From the NCBI GenBank assembly GCA_037043455.1, contig JAWPHD010001271.1, positions 248,001 through 312,000 on the forward strand: a stretch of 64,000 nt of DNA, read 5' to 3'. Below the pieces are notes generated by a model. It saw only the letters and a program-made list of their open reading frames with translations. It did no database searches and was not told the origin of the DNA. This stretch comes from Cyrtodaria siliqua (Eukaryota > Mollusca > Bivalvia > Adapedonta > Hiatellidae). The stretch's first letter is position 1. Each line of letters starts with the position of its first letter. Below, one piece after another: positions 46,401 to 57,359 of this stretch. The translations under genes and the position numbers were made by a program.

Positions 46401-49400
46401 GTTGTTATTTGTTTGATTTATGACGTCAGGCAACGTTACGTGCATGACGTCAGAAAACGTTACGTACAATAAACGCTGAGGGATTCCGCATTGATTTGCT
46501 CTATTGGTCAGTGCCTAATAAAGCAAAATTTATTAGGTCACCCCTTTATTAGGCAGAAAAGTGCATATCTGCATGATAAAAGAATAAATACGGCAAGAAA
46601 TGCAACACTACACACACAAAAGCCTTTACCGTCTTGTAAAAATGCCTTTGGTGGTTTAAATCATGTTCTAGGTGTACCAAATCTCAAGTGAGTGGTTGCA
46701 CTTTACATTACCTCTCATGAACAGACTCAATAAAACCGAGTCTGCTATTTTTACCTCTTGTTTGTGTTTGTTGCTTCCAATGGATCACCTTTTCAACATT
46801 TAATATTATACCTACCTATTAGGGCTTTTAAGTATGCAGTTTAACTTACCTATTAGGGCTTCTATTCTCATCACATCCGACGAATGCTCCTTGAATTTAA
46901 GCTTATTGCCAAACACTTGTATCGGTCTCTGTCGGTACACATGGATGATGTTTGGCGACAGTTGTATGACGTAGTCCCAGTAGGGTCCATAGGGGATAAA
47001 GGGTCCGTGGATCAATATAAGACAGGGTTTCTTAAACCTGAATGACAAAATATAAACTTAGTTCCACAACGAACAGTATACAACTAAACCACATGACTCC
47101 CCGGATCAAATTTGTAAACGTATATTTATGATTTAAAACGGAAAACTGTATGATTATCTAGATTTGTTCTAAACAATATAATAAATATACATGTTAAAAT
47201 ATGAGGATTTGCAAACCCCTTTTAGAAAAGTACAATTCTCTTATAATTGATAATGTTATTATTTTCTGCTGGCTTCCAAGCCATATAGGCATACGTGGTA
47301 ATGATAGAGCTGATAGTGCTGCTAAGGCAGCATTAGATTTACATATATCTAATACCAAATTACCTTATACTGATTTTAAAAGTTGTATTAACACATATAT
47401 TTGTAACTCTTGGCAAACCGCTTGGGATTTGTCAGTTAACAATAAACTCCATTCAATTAAACTGTTACTCGGAGAATGGCGTTCTTCTAGTAGACCCATT
47501 AGTCGAGAGGAAGTTGTCCTAGCCTGGTGCAGAATAGGGCACACGTTATACTCATTCATATTTATTACAAGGTGAGCAATTACCAGAATGTATACCCTAC
47601 TTTGCACCGTTAACGGTCAAACACATCTTATTGGAATGTGTAGACTTTGATCCTATGCGTCAAAGGTACTACAATGTTAAAACTATGCAAGAGTTCTTTG
47701 ATACTATAGATTTTAGTCTTGTTTTAGATTTCCTAAAAGAGATCAGACTATATGAGTCATTATAATGTGTTCTTATATATATTTACTTGTTTATATGCCC
47801 GTTGACGGGCATTTGTTGATTTACATACATAGTTTATATTACACCTTATCATCCCTTATTTTTTAAATAGTTTTATCTTTATATATTTACATTAATTTTT
47901 AATTAATTCTTCATTTCTATATTTTTCATCAATTTTTGCGCACAATATGACCTATTTATGTGTCGACGTGCCGTAAAACACCATTCATTCCAAACCCCTT
48001 TTCAACACAGTTTTAGGCAATGCATCTCTTCAGTACTGAGTATAAAATACGAAAAAATTACGCAAACAAAGTGAAGCAATCATATGCAAACTTGAAATAA
48101 ACGTATATAATGTTTCGGTTTTCCACATTAGCCACGTCTTGGAATTACCGGTTTCAGAATTCCGACTGCACACCGAGCAATCGTGCAAGCTCGGCAAATC
48201 CCGTCATTCTTCGGGATCATGCCTCGTGTGTATTTTGACGGATCATCTTGACATTTTGTAAGCCGGAAGGAAACGGGGCAGAAAATAGTGCAAGGTTTCT
48301 ATATAAACAATATGACCGCTAGCCTCACGTGTTGGTGTATGATTTGCGTTGCATATTTGTAATTTACAATGCAGATGAAGGTTTTATCATTGCTTGCATG
48401 TAAGTAAACTATAGATGGAGCAAACGTCTAAATGGCATTGCGCGACTTTAATGATAACTTTGATGTTGAAGGCAAATTCGTCTTTGATGGAATCTTAGGC
48501 GCGCCCTGCTACTATGACGTAACCAAGAGGAGACCTTTTGGCTGCTTCAAAGAAGTGATGGAGATGTTGCGAATGCACACCGAGATGAACGGAAAATACC
48601 GAGCAACGATTCGGCCTTTTGGCCACACCGAAAGTGATGTCATAAACCAAAAATGTATACATACCTTATAACGCTCATCAGGCTGAGGAAATGGAAAAAC
48701 TGGAGCTCATTGTTCTCGTACCAGATATAATGGACGACATTTGGCACTGGGTTTTCATCGATACAACAGTTCTCAATAAACTCCGCCAGACACGGATCCC
48801 CGAACACGAACGTGAATATGTCACTGGATTTCTCCGTCTGCGAAATGTTGAGGCTCGGATTTTGGGGTTGACAGTCAATGCCCACTTTGGTTCTTAACTT
48901 TGTAACAGTGCTGATGTCAAATTCTTCGCACTTAACCTTTTTCTTAAAGCCCCAGTCTTTCATATCCGACAAGGAATCTGCTCCGATAATGTTCACTCCC
49001 CATGGAGCCTTCATCATCCGACATTTTCCGGTGTATAATGTTTGGTTTACGATGTTGTTTTTGTTTACTAGTATTTTGTTATTGTTGTTATTGTTATTGT
49101 TGTCGTTGTTGTTTGCAGTTAGGTTTTTGCCAAAGGCCATATAACCCGAAACAACTGAAAAACAGAAGAGACTTTAGATTTTAACAGACTTTATTATAGT
49201 GTCACATATAAAAAGTACACATATATTCAAATGTACAGATTAAACGAAACATTCGTTTTAAGGCGCCATGCCCATATACATGTGTCTGCAAGCCACTGAA
49301 TGAAAGCTAAATTTTAGCGTTTTAAAGGACAATAACTTTTAAAATACCTAAGTCAATTGTTAGGGGCTTCTAAATTATTGGTAAACAGTTTAATTAAAAT

Positions 49401-51725
49401 GGTTCAATTTTAATATTAACTATTAGTTACACAAACTCATATTGTAGCATGGTCGGTGACATTTCCTTTGATGAATACAGAGCAGTAAATCGTTTAATTT
49501 AGGGTAACTAAACCATTACATTTCGTAATAACCGATATATGTTTTATATATTTCCTATGTGATACATTATGATTTTCGCACTTTTTTTCTCACTTTTCTA
49601 AATTCTTTCTTACTCTTGCAAAATGTTAATACTCAACAAATACAGTACAAATGTTTCAAAGAATCTAAACTAATAGTCAAACCATTATATGCAAATTGTA
49701 CTACAAATCACATTTTATGTTATGTTTGATATGAATGTATTGTTTATACACTGAACAAAATTGCTAAGTATCAACTTTTGTATCTTAACTAATTTTCTTA
49801 TTATATATATATTATAGAATAGATATATGATAAGTATTTTGTTTTGACCCATAGTTTGTAAAACATTTATTTTTTGTTTAAATTGTTACATCTTTTGAGA
49901 GTTACCCTCCCTTTATATGAAAACATGAAATGTACTGATAAAACACATAACCTGAGTCAAAGATCGCTTAAAGATATAAAATTCTTAAAATTGGTATGAA
50001 ATAATAGAAAAAAACATAACAATTTGACCCATTTATAGCAGATTTTCCGTCTCTAAAAAAATTAAATATGGATAACCTTAACTTACCTCCCTTTACATTG
50101 AATATTGTTTGAAATTCAAGTAACTGTAATTCAGCGTTTTTCATTAAATATTTCGAAAATTTCTTTTGCAAACGCATTTGTAGTGGTAATGCTAGTAAAA
50201 CATGTGTCAAAATAATTTTAACTGGCATATTTTAGAATTAGGAACATCGAAAGCTTCACTAATTCGAAGTACTTAATAAAATCCTATATACCCAGTTGTA
50301 TACGTGTTATAACTTATTTCTAAGAAAACACATCGACTTAAAAGTTTTAAAATATGTTCATGCAATCAGAGCAGACGATTTACACTCGTTATTTTGCAGT
50401 ATAACCGTATCTCTAATCAAGCTCAAAATACACAAAACAATGAGAATATTATTGACAAATTCTTAGGTTGATACTTAGCAATTTGGTTTAGTATATGTAC
50501 CTTGATACGGGAGAGGTCTTACATAGGCATTGCCTGTTGCCCAATCCCATTCATTACTTGAATAAGATAGTGTTTAAATTAAATAAAATGGTCAACACTT
50601 CGTGAACACGTTTATTTTAACTTCTATTGTTTTTGTAGTGGGATGTGTTAACTAAACGAAACTAATTTTTTAAAATACGCTATAACCTATTAAAAGAAAC
50701 AGAATCGATAGACTTAGGAGGTTTCTATAATTTTTAAAATCCTCTAAACCACTTACAGGAAACGTACCTTTAATATCTGTTCACTGATTTAAACTATTTT
50801 AAAAGTACATCGAGGCATCTACATCTTAAATAATATCTATGTTTTGATAACATGGGTGGGATCATTAAAATAAATGGATTACTTTTTCTCACTGACTCGC
50901 ACTGTGTACTGAGTTTTGTCTATTTCATTTCTGGTGCAAGACAGTATTACAATGTAAAAGAACACAATTGTAATTAAATACATTTGTAAAAATCGTTGCT
51001 GATTACCAGATAACAAAATATTTTAGATGCAAATGGCTTGCCCAGAGCTGCCGTATAATTTATTTATTCAATTACCAATTCAATAACGAATGTTTGAACG
51101 AAGTTCGGTGAACGCAATTGGAAAAAGCGTTTATTAAACTTTCGCGGCCGAGTTCCATAACATCCATTTGAGTGGAAACTTGGTCCAAGATTCGGTTTAT
51201 TATTATATTAACTGCAGCTTGAAACATTTTTTTTGATTAAGGACAATACCATGTTGACTTTAACTAAAAATGTTCGAATGTAACATATACAATAATAGAA
51301 AACAAGCATAGGTGCGCTCGTGGTCGAGGGGTTAACGACGTTGCGTTGTAAACCTCACCGCTGCGGATTCGAATCCCACTGTGAGCCCAACTTGTAAGCG
51401 AGAAAGTGTCGATTATTACGGATGGCGGGAGGTATACAGTACCTTTTCTACCAAGGATTAAGTGGGTGGTCTGCCTCCACCACAAAACAAAAACAAAAAC
51501 GACCGTCATACATAGCCTAAAATGTGCTGGAAAACGACGTTAAACACCAAGCAAACAAATTATATTCTTACCTTCCAGTTTTGTTTTGCCAAGAATATTG
51601 TAATTTTCCATCCAAAATATTTGAAGAATCTGCAGTATTATCATCAACGTCAGCAACAGCGGCCATACTCTGTAAGTCGCCACGAAGCGTCGTGTTTTTC
51701 TCAGAACAGTTCTCTTTATGGCCAT
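43015..51725 (-). CDS. Four-exon type II membrane glycosyltransferase, DXD sugar-binding family (gene model)
   Basis: Spliced model join(51725..51572, 49154..48665, 47037..46850, 43478..43015), 1296 nt, 431 residues plus TAA. All three introns start GT and end AG, and the carried-over bases (1, 2, 1) keep the frame to the stop, which is strong support. Seen: 19 mostly basic N-terminal residues, one hydrophobic span (about 20-38), an Asn-rich linker (66-77), the motif VPNVVHYIWY (188-197), SSDVMR (267-272) and GGVYLDFD with the DXD at D285/D287. Known: these mark the Gly_transf_sug family (PF04488, related to alpha-1,4-GalNAc/Gal transferases), Golgi type II enzymes using nucleotide sugars and a divalent metal. 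Inferred: a lumenal sugar transferase of unknown acceptor. NAT, NFT, NLT and NTT sequons in exon 4 fit a lumenal domain. Untranslated exons and promoter are not located. Confidence 0.88.
43950..44042. repeat. Near-perfect hairpin in intron 3
   Basis: ATAGAGCATGAGTATTGCAC and GTGTACGGACGATAATGCAC pair with the right half around the loop TCGCTAACTCTC. Arms ~40 bases with few mismatches. Confidence 0.85.
45244..45487 (-). mobile_element. tRNA-headed SINE, family A, perfect 12-bp target duplication
   Basis: Minus strand: CTCCGTGGCCGAATGGTTAA (A box), CTGCGGGTTCGAATCTCACT (B box), GGATGGCGGGAGGTGTACAG, CAGGAAAAGTGGGTGGTCTG, and the end ACGTAAAACACCATACC. Flanked by CCTGACATTTAA at 45232-45243 and 45488-45499, so a young insertion in intron 3. 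The best-kept family member here. Confidence 0.92.
46000..46124 (-). repeat. tRNA-derived SINE head with cloverleaf-like start
   Basis: Minus strand: GGAGCGCTGTGGTCTAGTGG, TAGAGCGTTGGACCCATGAT, GTCGTGGGTTCGGTTCCCGT, then TGTGTCCCTGAGCAAGACAT. The head resembles a tRNA (A box, anticodon-arm, B box), but the SINE body follows, so it is not called as a tRNA gene. Confidence 0.7.
46271..46361. repeat. Palindrome bounded by TTATTAGGC motifs
   Basis: ATCAAGTTTATTAGGC at the left pairs with GCCTAATAAACTTGAT at the right; inner parts also pair imperfectly. Further GCCTAATAAA / TTTATTAGGC copies lie at 46505-46560. Confidence 0.8.
46690..46800 (-). repeat. AATAAA-loop hairpin repeat, copy 7 (partial)
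   Basis: AGACTCAATAAAACCGAGTC then GTGTTTGTTGCTTCCAATGG, 50 bases past the end of exon 3 inside intron 3. The AATAAA reads on the strand opposite the gene. Confidence 0.75.
46850..47037 (-). CDS. Glycosyltransferase exon 3
   Basis: The acceptor is TTTTGTCATTCAG|GTTT and the donor CTAATAG|GTAAGT. The first base completes an Arg codon (AG+G). The 188 nt code 62 further residues, including HGPFIPYGPYWDYV and SSDVMRIEAL, the helix that precedes the DXD strand in this family. The last base pairs with CA of exon 4 to give Ala. A second copy of the exon-end sequence lies 34 nt into the intron (see findings). Confidence 0.88.
47195..47995 (+). pseudogene. I/jockey-type LINE 3' end with RNase H domain, in intron 2
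   Basis: 47201-47575 reads IIFCWLPSHIGIRGNDRADS (RNase H active-site block, LPSH and GNDRAD), then YICNSWQTAWD and a zinc-knuckle-like tail. A frameshift near 47560 leads to a second frame (EQLPECIPYFAPLTVKHILL-like, HxxxxC) ending at a TAA at 47765. The 3' UTR ends GTGCCGTAAAACACC + ATTC tail near 47995. 5'-truncated and frameshifted. Antisense to the host gene. Confidence 0.78.
48665..49154 (-). CDS. Glycosyltransferase exon 2: stem region and first catalytic motif
   Basis: The acceptor is a T-rich tract ending TTTCAG at 49155; the exon is 490 nt and ends ATAAG|GTATGT. It codes the rest of the stem, including 11 Asn within 12 residues made by an AAC/AAT microsatellite, a Cys-rich lumenal part (six Cys) and VPNVVHYIWY near the end, the first conserved strand of the family. 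The Asn tract is the one low-complexity part and may vary in length between alleles. Plus-strand reading frames over this exon are antisense shadows. Confidence 0.88.
49200..51305. other. Intron 1 of the glycosyltransferase gene, mostly unique DNA
   Basis: AT-rich, with no supported frame, repeat or RNA before the SINE at 51311. A short stretch at 49441-49475 (TAGCATGGTCGGTGACATTT) repeats 23606-23640. Confidence 0.6.
51311..51560 (+). mobile_element. tRNA-headed SINE, family A, beside a splice donor
   Basis: GCGCTCGTGGTCGAGGGGTT, CTGCGGATTCGAATCCCACT, GATGGCGGGAGGTATACAGT and the end ACGTTAAACACCAAGCAAAC. It lies antisense in intron 1 and ends ~11 bases from the exon 1 donor (51571). No clear target duplication. 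Confidence 0.85.
51572..51725 (-). CDS. Glycosyltransferase exon 1: cytoplasmic tail and signal anchor
   Basis: ATG at 51725-51723 opens 51 codons plus one base. MAIKRTVLRKTRRFVATYR is basic and faces the cytosol by the positive-inside rule; a ~19-residue Leu/Ile-rich span follows. The exon ends GAAG|GTAAGA, a good donor. One base is carried over and completes a Val codon with exon 2, keeping the frame. The start is chosen because it is the first ATG before the only transmembrane segment. A SINE ends about 10 bases inside the intron. Confidence 0.85.
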
Positions 51726-52289
51726 TTTGTTTAATGGTTGACTTTTTCTTTATTTTATATTTGTTATATAATTTATAACTGGTGACATACCAACACTAAA
51801 TGAAGCTTTTGTTAAACATAGGCTGCTCTGTTAAAGAATAAAATCAACAAACTATATTCACATTGTTGTTATTTGTTTACAAAAGACAGAAACAATAGAT
51901 TAGTTTTTTTTCTAATGTTTCTTTTTTTTTTAAAATTATTATTCATTAATTCCTATATTCATGACCTCATCATGTCATTACTGTAATGAACTGAGTGAAT
52001 ACAATATTTGATTTGATTGATTGAGTATAGCAATCGTGAAAGTCGTATGCGTGGCCATGATACATAGTTGACATAACTCATGTACAATATTATCAATTAC
52101 CCCATAGGGCTTGAACAAATAATTAACAATTAACAACTTTTTAATTTAAATACATTCTCGCAATTGATAACAATTTTATAGATAACATCTCATTGACCAT
52201 AATTAGCGTATATGAAATATACATATACATCAACAGAACGATGTATGTTAAGTATGAGTGTTGATCAAAGGAAAACTGAACGTTTTTTT

Positions 52290-52487
52290 TAAAGGTGTTT
52301 TACGTCATTCTTAGCACATGTTAGGCCATATATGACGGTTGATATTTTATTTCTGGTAGTTCCAGACCACCCCATTTTATCTGGGTAGAACCAGTAACTC
52401 CCCGCCATCCGTAAGAATCGACACTTGAGAGGCGAGACCATTTTTAGACACAGCGTCTTTACTATCCCGGCCACGGAGGCGGTTGAA
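52290..52487 (-). repeat. tRNA-headed SINE, family A variant, internally deleted
   Basis: Minus strand: CCGTGGCCGGGATAGTAAAG head, GTCTCGCCTCTC, then directly AAGTGTCGATTCTTACGGAT: the B box and start of the body are missing. It ends CGTAAAACACCT. Confidence 0.75.
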
Positions 52488-52598
52488 AACTAGACGAACG
52501 CTATAACCTGTTTATTTATTGCAATAGGTTCTTATATTTTTGTATCCAGTCATGTCTCTTATGACTATTTCAGTACAATCTTACCGCTCCAAGATATA

Positions 52599-53036
52599 TA
52601 CTGAAAGGAAAAAGAAACGCGACACGGGAATTTCCGCTATATATTGTATGTACAATATGCTGCTGTTAATCGAATTGTACATGGCTACGTAAGATATTTC
52701 CTTTCGGAAGAAAGACTAAAACAACACGTTTCACAGCAAATAGAATTCCTGCAAAGTCTCATTATTGACAGAGTACGCGTTTGACGCAAACTTAGGATGC
52801 AAAACTTTGTAAACTCTTTACGTTAAATATAGTACTGAACTTCAACATATATGAATTTCTTGTTACAACGTGTACTGTGATTACAACGTCTACAACATCA
52901 CAGCTGTGTCCTTTCTCTAACTAACTGCAACTTTTTTTTTTACAAAACATCTTGGGATTTCCTTAGAATATATATGGAATTAAGTGTGCAGTATATACAA
53001 TATATTCCTGTGTCGCGTTTCTTTTTCCTTTCAGTA
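52599..53036. mobile_element. TA-flanked MITE, mariner-like
   Basis: The termini TACTGAAAGGAAAAAGAAAC and its inverted form continue as GCGACAC(G/A)GGAAT; about 33 bases with one mismatch. TA lies at both ends. 438 bases, no frame. Part of the terminus (AGAAACGCAACTCGGGAATT) resembles the outer arms at 18550, 23815 and 27490. Confidence 0.8.
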
Positions 53037-53379
53037 TAGTTAAATCTGAGTACCTTTTGTAACTAGTTACTCATCACCATTTAGCAGATCACAACAGGCT
53101 TTATCAAGAAACATGTTATATTTTAAAAAATGTTCAATTCATGACAAATATGTCATATATCAATGAACAGATGGTGTAAGCAGCATGTTCTCCCCGTCTA
53201 ATTGTTGATTTCACCAAATTTGTTCAATGGAATCGGGTTAAATTGCTTGAAATTAACACTGATGTGTAGCCCAGGATAGCACCGATTACTGTGCTAGATG
53301 AATGTCCCCGTAATTAAGGGTCATTTATTATGTTAAGGCATTCTAGAATAGAATACAAAATATGATCATTTGTCAATTA

Positions 53380-53526
53380 TAACCCTTAACCCGCTAAACA
53401 CGACTATAATAGCCTTTGCGTCCATTGTAAACCCAGATCAGCCTGTGAGTAGCTCTTTGTCACATAAATGGAATGGTCTTAATTAAAAAAAAGAGTCCTT
53501 ATATATATGTAGCGGGTTAAGGGTTA
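53380..53526. mobile_element. Small MITE with TTAACCCGCTA ends
   Basis: TAACCCTTAACCCGCTA and TAGCGGGTTAAGGGTTA: 17-base perfect terminal inverted repeat, 147 bases in all. Confidence 0.8.
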
Positions 53527-53610
53527 AGCCGAACCACTAGGTATCCATGTAAATGCGGATGTACCCAAGTTAAAGATAACTACGGCTACAGTTTGGTCAT
53601 TGGGTGTACA

Positions 53611-55940
53611 TTGTGTACAGTACACTTCACATACTGCTATGAAAAGGGAAACGCAGAAAGTTTTAATATTACACTCACTATAGATGTACATGTTTTATAG
53701 CACTCGTCCGGTGATTTTCTGACCAACCCTCGTTTGAAATTATATATTACGTGAAGTAGTGAGGGTTATCCATATTTGCAGTTGAGTGTTTTGTATTTTT
53801 TTTTGTATATGGACTATACCATCATTTATACTAGTAGCTGTTATACCTGTTCAGATGGGACCTTCATGTTACAATTGCTAAATGAATACATGGGATGGGT
53901 TATCACCAACAAGGTCAACTGACACCGGCTGTGCTGCAGGGCAGTCCTTACTTATTTGATAATTGTGAACTAATTGTCAAGATTTAATCTTGTCAAACAA
54001 GACCCACAGAAAGAGAGGAATACTGTCAACACAGTAAGCCATAAGTATAGTTATTCATGTGTTTTTTTAACATTAATAGAATAGAAAAAGGCGACGCGAA
54101 CACTAATGCCTTAATGCGACAGTGACATGCATGTTTTTATTTTCTTTAATATTTTTTAAAACGTTCAATATTTCATATTTCAAAATTAGCACATATATTA
54201 CACTTTCAAAATGTTGATTTAAACGAAACTTGATATAGTCGGTCACTACGCTTTACCTTTCATCTGTGATGACTGGACAACCTCGTGGAATTCTATGATT
54301 GCAAGTTCTGAAACTCTAAAAAGGAAGGTAGGTGCATACATTTTGACCCTCTTGTTTTATGGTCGTATCCTAGATATGGGGTTCTCTTTGGCTTCAACTG
54401 CTGTGTTTGTTTCTTTTCAATACTGGGTACATCCTAAGGTGTTTCTATTATGCATTTTATATAGCTTTACAGCATTATTCGTTTGCTTATTTCTCTGACT
54501 GTTGACTTTATTGTGTACAATACACTTCACATACTATTTTGAAAAATGAAAAGGGAAACGCAGAAAGTTTTAATATTACAATCACTATGGATGAACATTT
54601 TGTATAGCACTCGTCCGGTGTCTTTCTGACTACAACTCATTTGAAATTATATCATAACGTGGAGTAGTGAGCGTCAGCCATATTCGCAATGGAGTGTTTT
54701 GTAATTTTATAGTAAATTAAATATCACTCATACTAGTAGTTGTTATAGTCTGTTTCGATGGGATCTACATCTTACAGTTGCTAAATGAATACATAAGATG
54801 GTTTAACACCAACAAGGTCAGCTGCTACTATTTCTGTGCTGCAGGGCAGTTCTTATCTATTTAATATTTGTAAACTAACTGTGACGATTTAATCTTGTCA
54901 AACAAGACCCACAGAAAGAGAGGAATACTGTTTAAAAGGTAAGCCATAATTAAAGGTATTTATACGTTTTGTTTTAAAAATATAAATAGAATAAAAACAA
55001 GTGACGCATACAGTAACGCCTTAACACAACAGTGACATGTTTATTTATTTTTTCTTGAATATTTATCAAACGTTCAACACATTTGATATTGCAAAATTAG
55101 CATATGCATTACACTTTCAAAATGTTGATTTAAACGAAACTTTGTATAGTCAATCACTAAGCTTCACTATTTTATTGTATGCTGACTGGAAAACCTCGTG
55201 GGATTCTATGATTGGAAGTTCTGAAACTCTGAGAAGGAAGGTAGGTGCATAAATATTCGACCTTCAGGTTTTTTGGTCGTATCCTAGATTGGGGTTCTCT
55301 TTGGCTGCAACTGCTGTGTTTCTTTCCTTTCAGCTATGGACACACCCTGATGTGTTTCTAATTATGCATTTTTACATTACGTGGTCCGCGTATTAACTTT
55401 CATACCCCATCCATCCCCTTCTCCAAGAAGCAAAAACGGGGTTGGCTGGGGTATGATATAAAACCTTAATTTCGACTTTAACAGTTTGCACATTGTAAAA
55501 TTAAAACAATAATAGATAATTTTAAACAGGTTATCCTTTTTTTTTCAGTAACATATGTTTTAAACGTAGTTTAATTTCGAAATATCTGTTATAAAATCCT
55601 GCTAATATAAACTTTCCCATCGCTTAATGGTATTAAGGTGGGACCACGTAATGTATATGTTTACATCAATATGTAAAGTGTATTGTTTGCTAATTTCTCT
55701 GAATGTTGATTTTGTTGTTAAATATTTTTGTTTTCATAGATGTACTTCGTTTACACTGTCTTGTCAATTTGGGCGATGAAGAGATGATACTAGCGAGGTT
55801 GTCAACACATAAAATCGATTTAGTAGTAGGCAATATTGCTTACCGAACATTCCAAAGCGGTAACCCTGTCTTCACCACTCGTTATTTTATGTATTGTCCT
55901 GTTCATTACCTATTTAATTTGATCATTTGATTTAGTTTGT
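53611..55940 (+). repeat. 900-bp tandem duplication carrying RT-family 3' ends
   Basis: 53611 and 54511 both begin TTGTGTACA(G/A)TACACTTCAC and run in parallel with ~85-90% identity to about 55370. Each unit carries the RT C-terminal end (GTCGGTCACTACGCTTTACC at 54239; GTCAATCACTAAGCTTCACT at 55149, then ATGACTGGACAACCTCGTGG-type). Unit 2 goes on into the usual 3' UTR (TTCCAAAGCGGTAACCCTGT at 55852; GTGCGGACCTACGGTGCC). Dead copies. Confidence 0.75.
55373..55655. mobile_element. MITE with TACATTACGTGGTCC ends in unit 2
   Basis: TACATTACGTGGTCC and GGACCACGTAATGTA, 283 bases. The matching place in unit 1 (about 54457) has no insert, so unit 1 is the empty site. TA at both ends. Confidence 0.8.
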
Positions 55941-56469
55941 GGTGAAGTGCGGACCTACGGTGCCAGTGGTTTGGGTGCTGTTGTTTATATAGAACATTAT
56001 TCTCATTTTTATAAACTCTGCTGCATATATATCGGTAATTTTAACGTTCTGAGTATATTTTCATACTTCTTAGAAAGTGAACTAGATTTCTGTTTTTAAC
56101 AAATATTAAAATCACCTAAAATATAGGTTTCACAATCAGAGGTAAGATTGATTAAATTAAAATGTTCTAAAAAAGATTTGTTTTGGAAGTGCCTCTTGTA
56201 AAGTTGTATGTCCCTGCAGCAGAAGGTTCTAGGTTACGCCACTGACCCCTGATTATAGAATGTCTGTCTTAAATATGTCTGTTGACAATTTCATCAAAGT
56301 CTTTAATATGTTTATTATTTCCTTTATTTTCTCCTTCCTTGACTATTCCAGGCAATATCTTGGAAAAAACTTGCCCAGAAGTAACTGGCTTTTAATTTAA
56401 TATGCATAGTAGGTACCATAAGACTTGTGACTTCTTACCTAAAGCCGTTGTAACATATTGTCCGTCATT

Positions 56470-57110
56470 TGCCCTTTGACCTTTTGTTGTTAACACTCTA
56501 GCACCTTTATTATATATCCGATCTTTACCAAACTTGATCAGTGTCTTCATACACATGAGAGCTCGGACAAGTTCAATACACCAGCTATTGCCATTGCTTT
56601 AATAAAAAACAACAACAATAGTTTGCCTTGTGAACACACAAGCACCTTCATGGTGCATCCGATACCAAACTTAGTCTGAGTCTTTATATTAATGAACGGT
56701 CAGACAAGTTCGAAAACCATCCATACTGGATAATGAACGCCAGTGTTATTGTCCTTGATTTAATTATATATTTTTCTTTCTGAGCACTAGTAGTCCATTC
56801 ATTTTGCATCCGATATTCACCAGACTTGATCAGAGTCTTTATATTAATGTAAGTTTGGACAAGTTTGAAAACCACCCATATCGGATAATACACGCAAATG
56901 TTATTGCCCTTGATTTAATGGTAAATCCCATATTTGGCATTGTGAACACTAGCCCGTTCATTTTGAATCGGATCCTTACCAAACTTGGCCGGAGTCTTTA
57001 TATAAATGAAGGCTAAAAAATGTTTGAAAACAACCCATATCGGTTTATAAAATTCCGAGTTATTGCCCCTGATTTAATGGAAAATTCTATATTTGGCCCT
57101 GTGAACTCTT
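56470..57110 (+). repeat. ~150-bp tandem repeat, four units
   Basis: GTGAACAC(A/T)xxAxxxCxTTCATxxTGCATCCGAT, CCAAACTTGATCAGAGTCTT, AAAACCACCCATATCGG, TTATTGCCCTTGATTTAATG; units decay from right to left. A repeat type common in molluscs. Confidence 0.8.
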
Positions 57111-57124
57111 AATATAGCCGCCTC

Positions 57125-57352
57125 AGTAGTATAGATACTAGGGGTACCAGCACAGTTTTCCCTCGCGGGCCTCAAACCCAAGCAACAGTAAAATATGCCA
57201 GTCGTGGCTATTAGCTCAAGCACGCCATCATTTACACAAAACAAATCTAAATGAAGGTCATGCTTAAGTCAAAAGCCCCGACACATATTGTTAGTTGCTC
57301 AAGCAACCCCGCTTAGGGAAACTCCGCTGGTACCCCTAGTATCTATACTACT
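57125..57352. mobile_element. 228-bp inverted-repeat element
   Basis: AGTAGTATAGATACTAGGGG + TACCAGC and the exact complement at 57326-57352: 27-base perfect terminal inverted repeats. A GGTACC site sits in each arm. No frame. Confidence 0.85.
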
Positions 57353-57359
57353 AATCAAT

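Noticed and set aside
48432..48671. 79-codon plus-strand frame
   Set aside because: Lies over intron 2 and the end of exon 2 of the minus-strand gene; no domain recognised.
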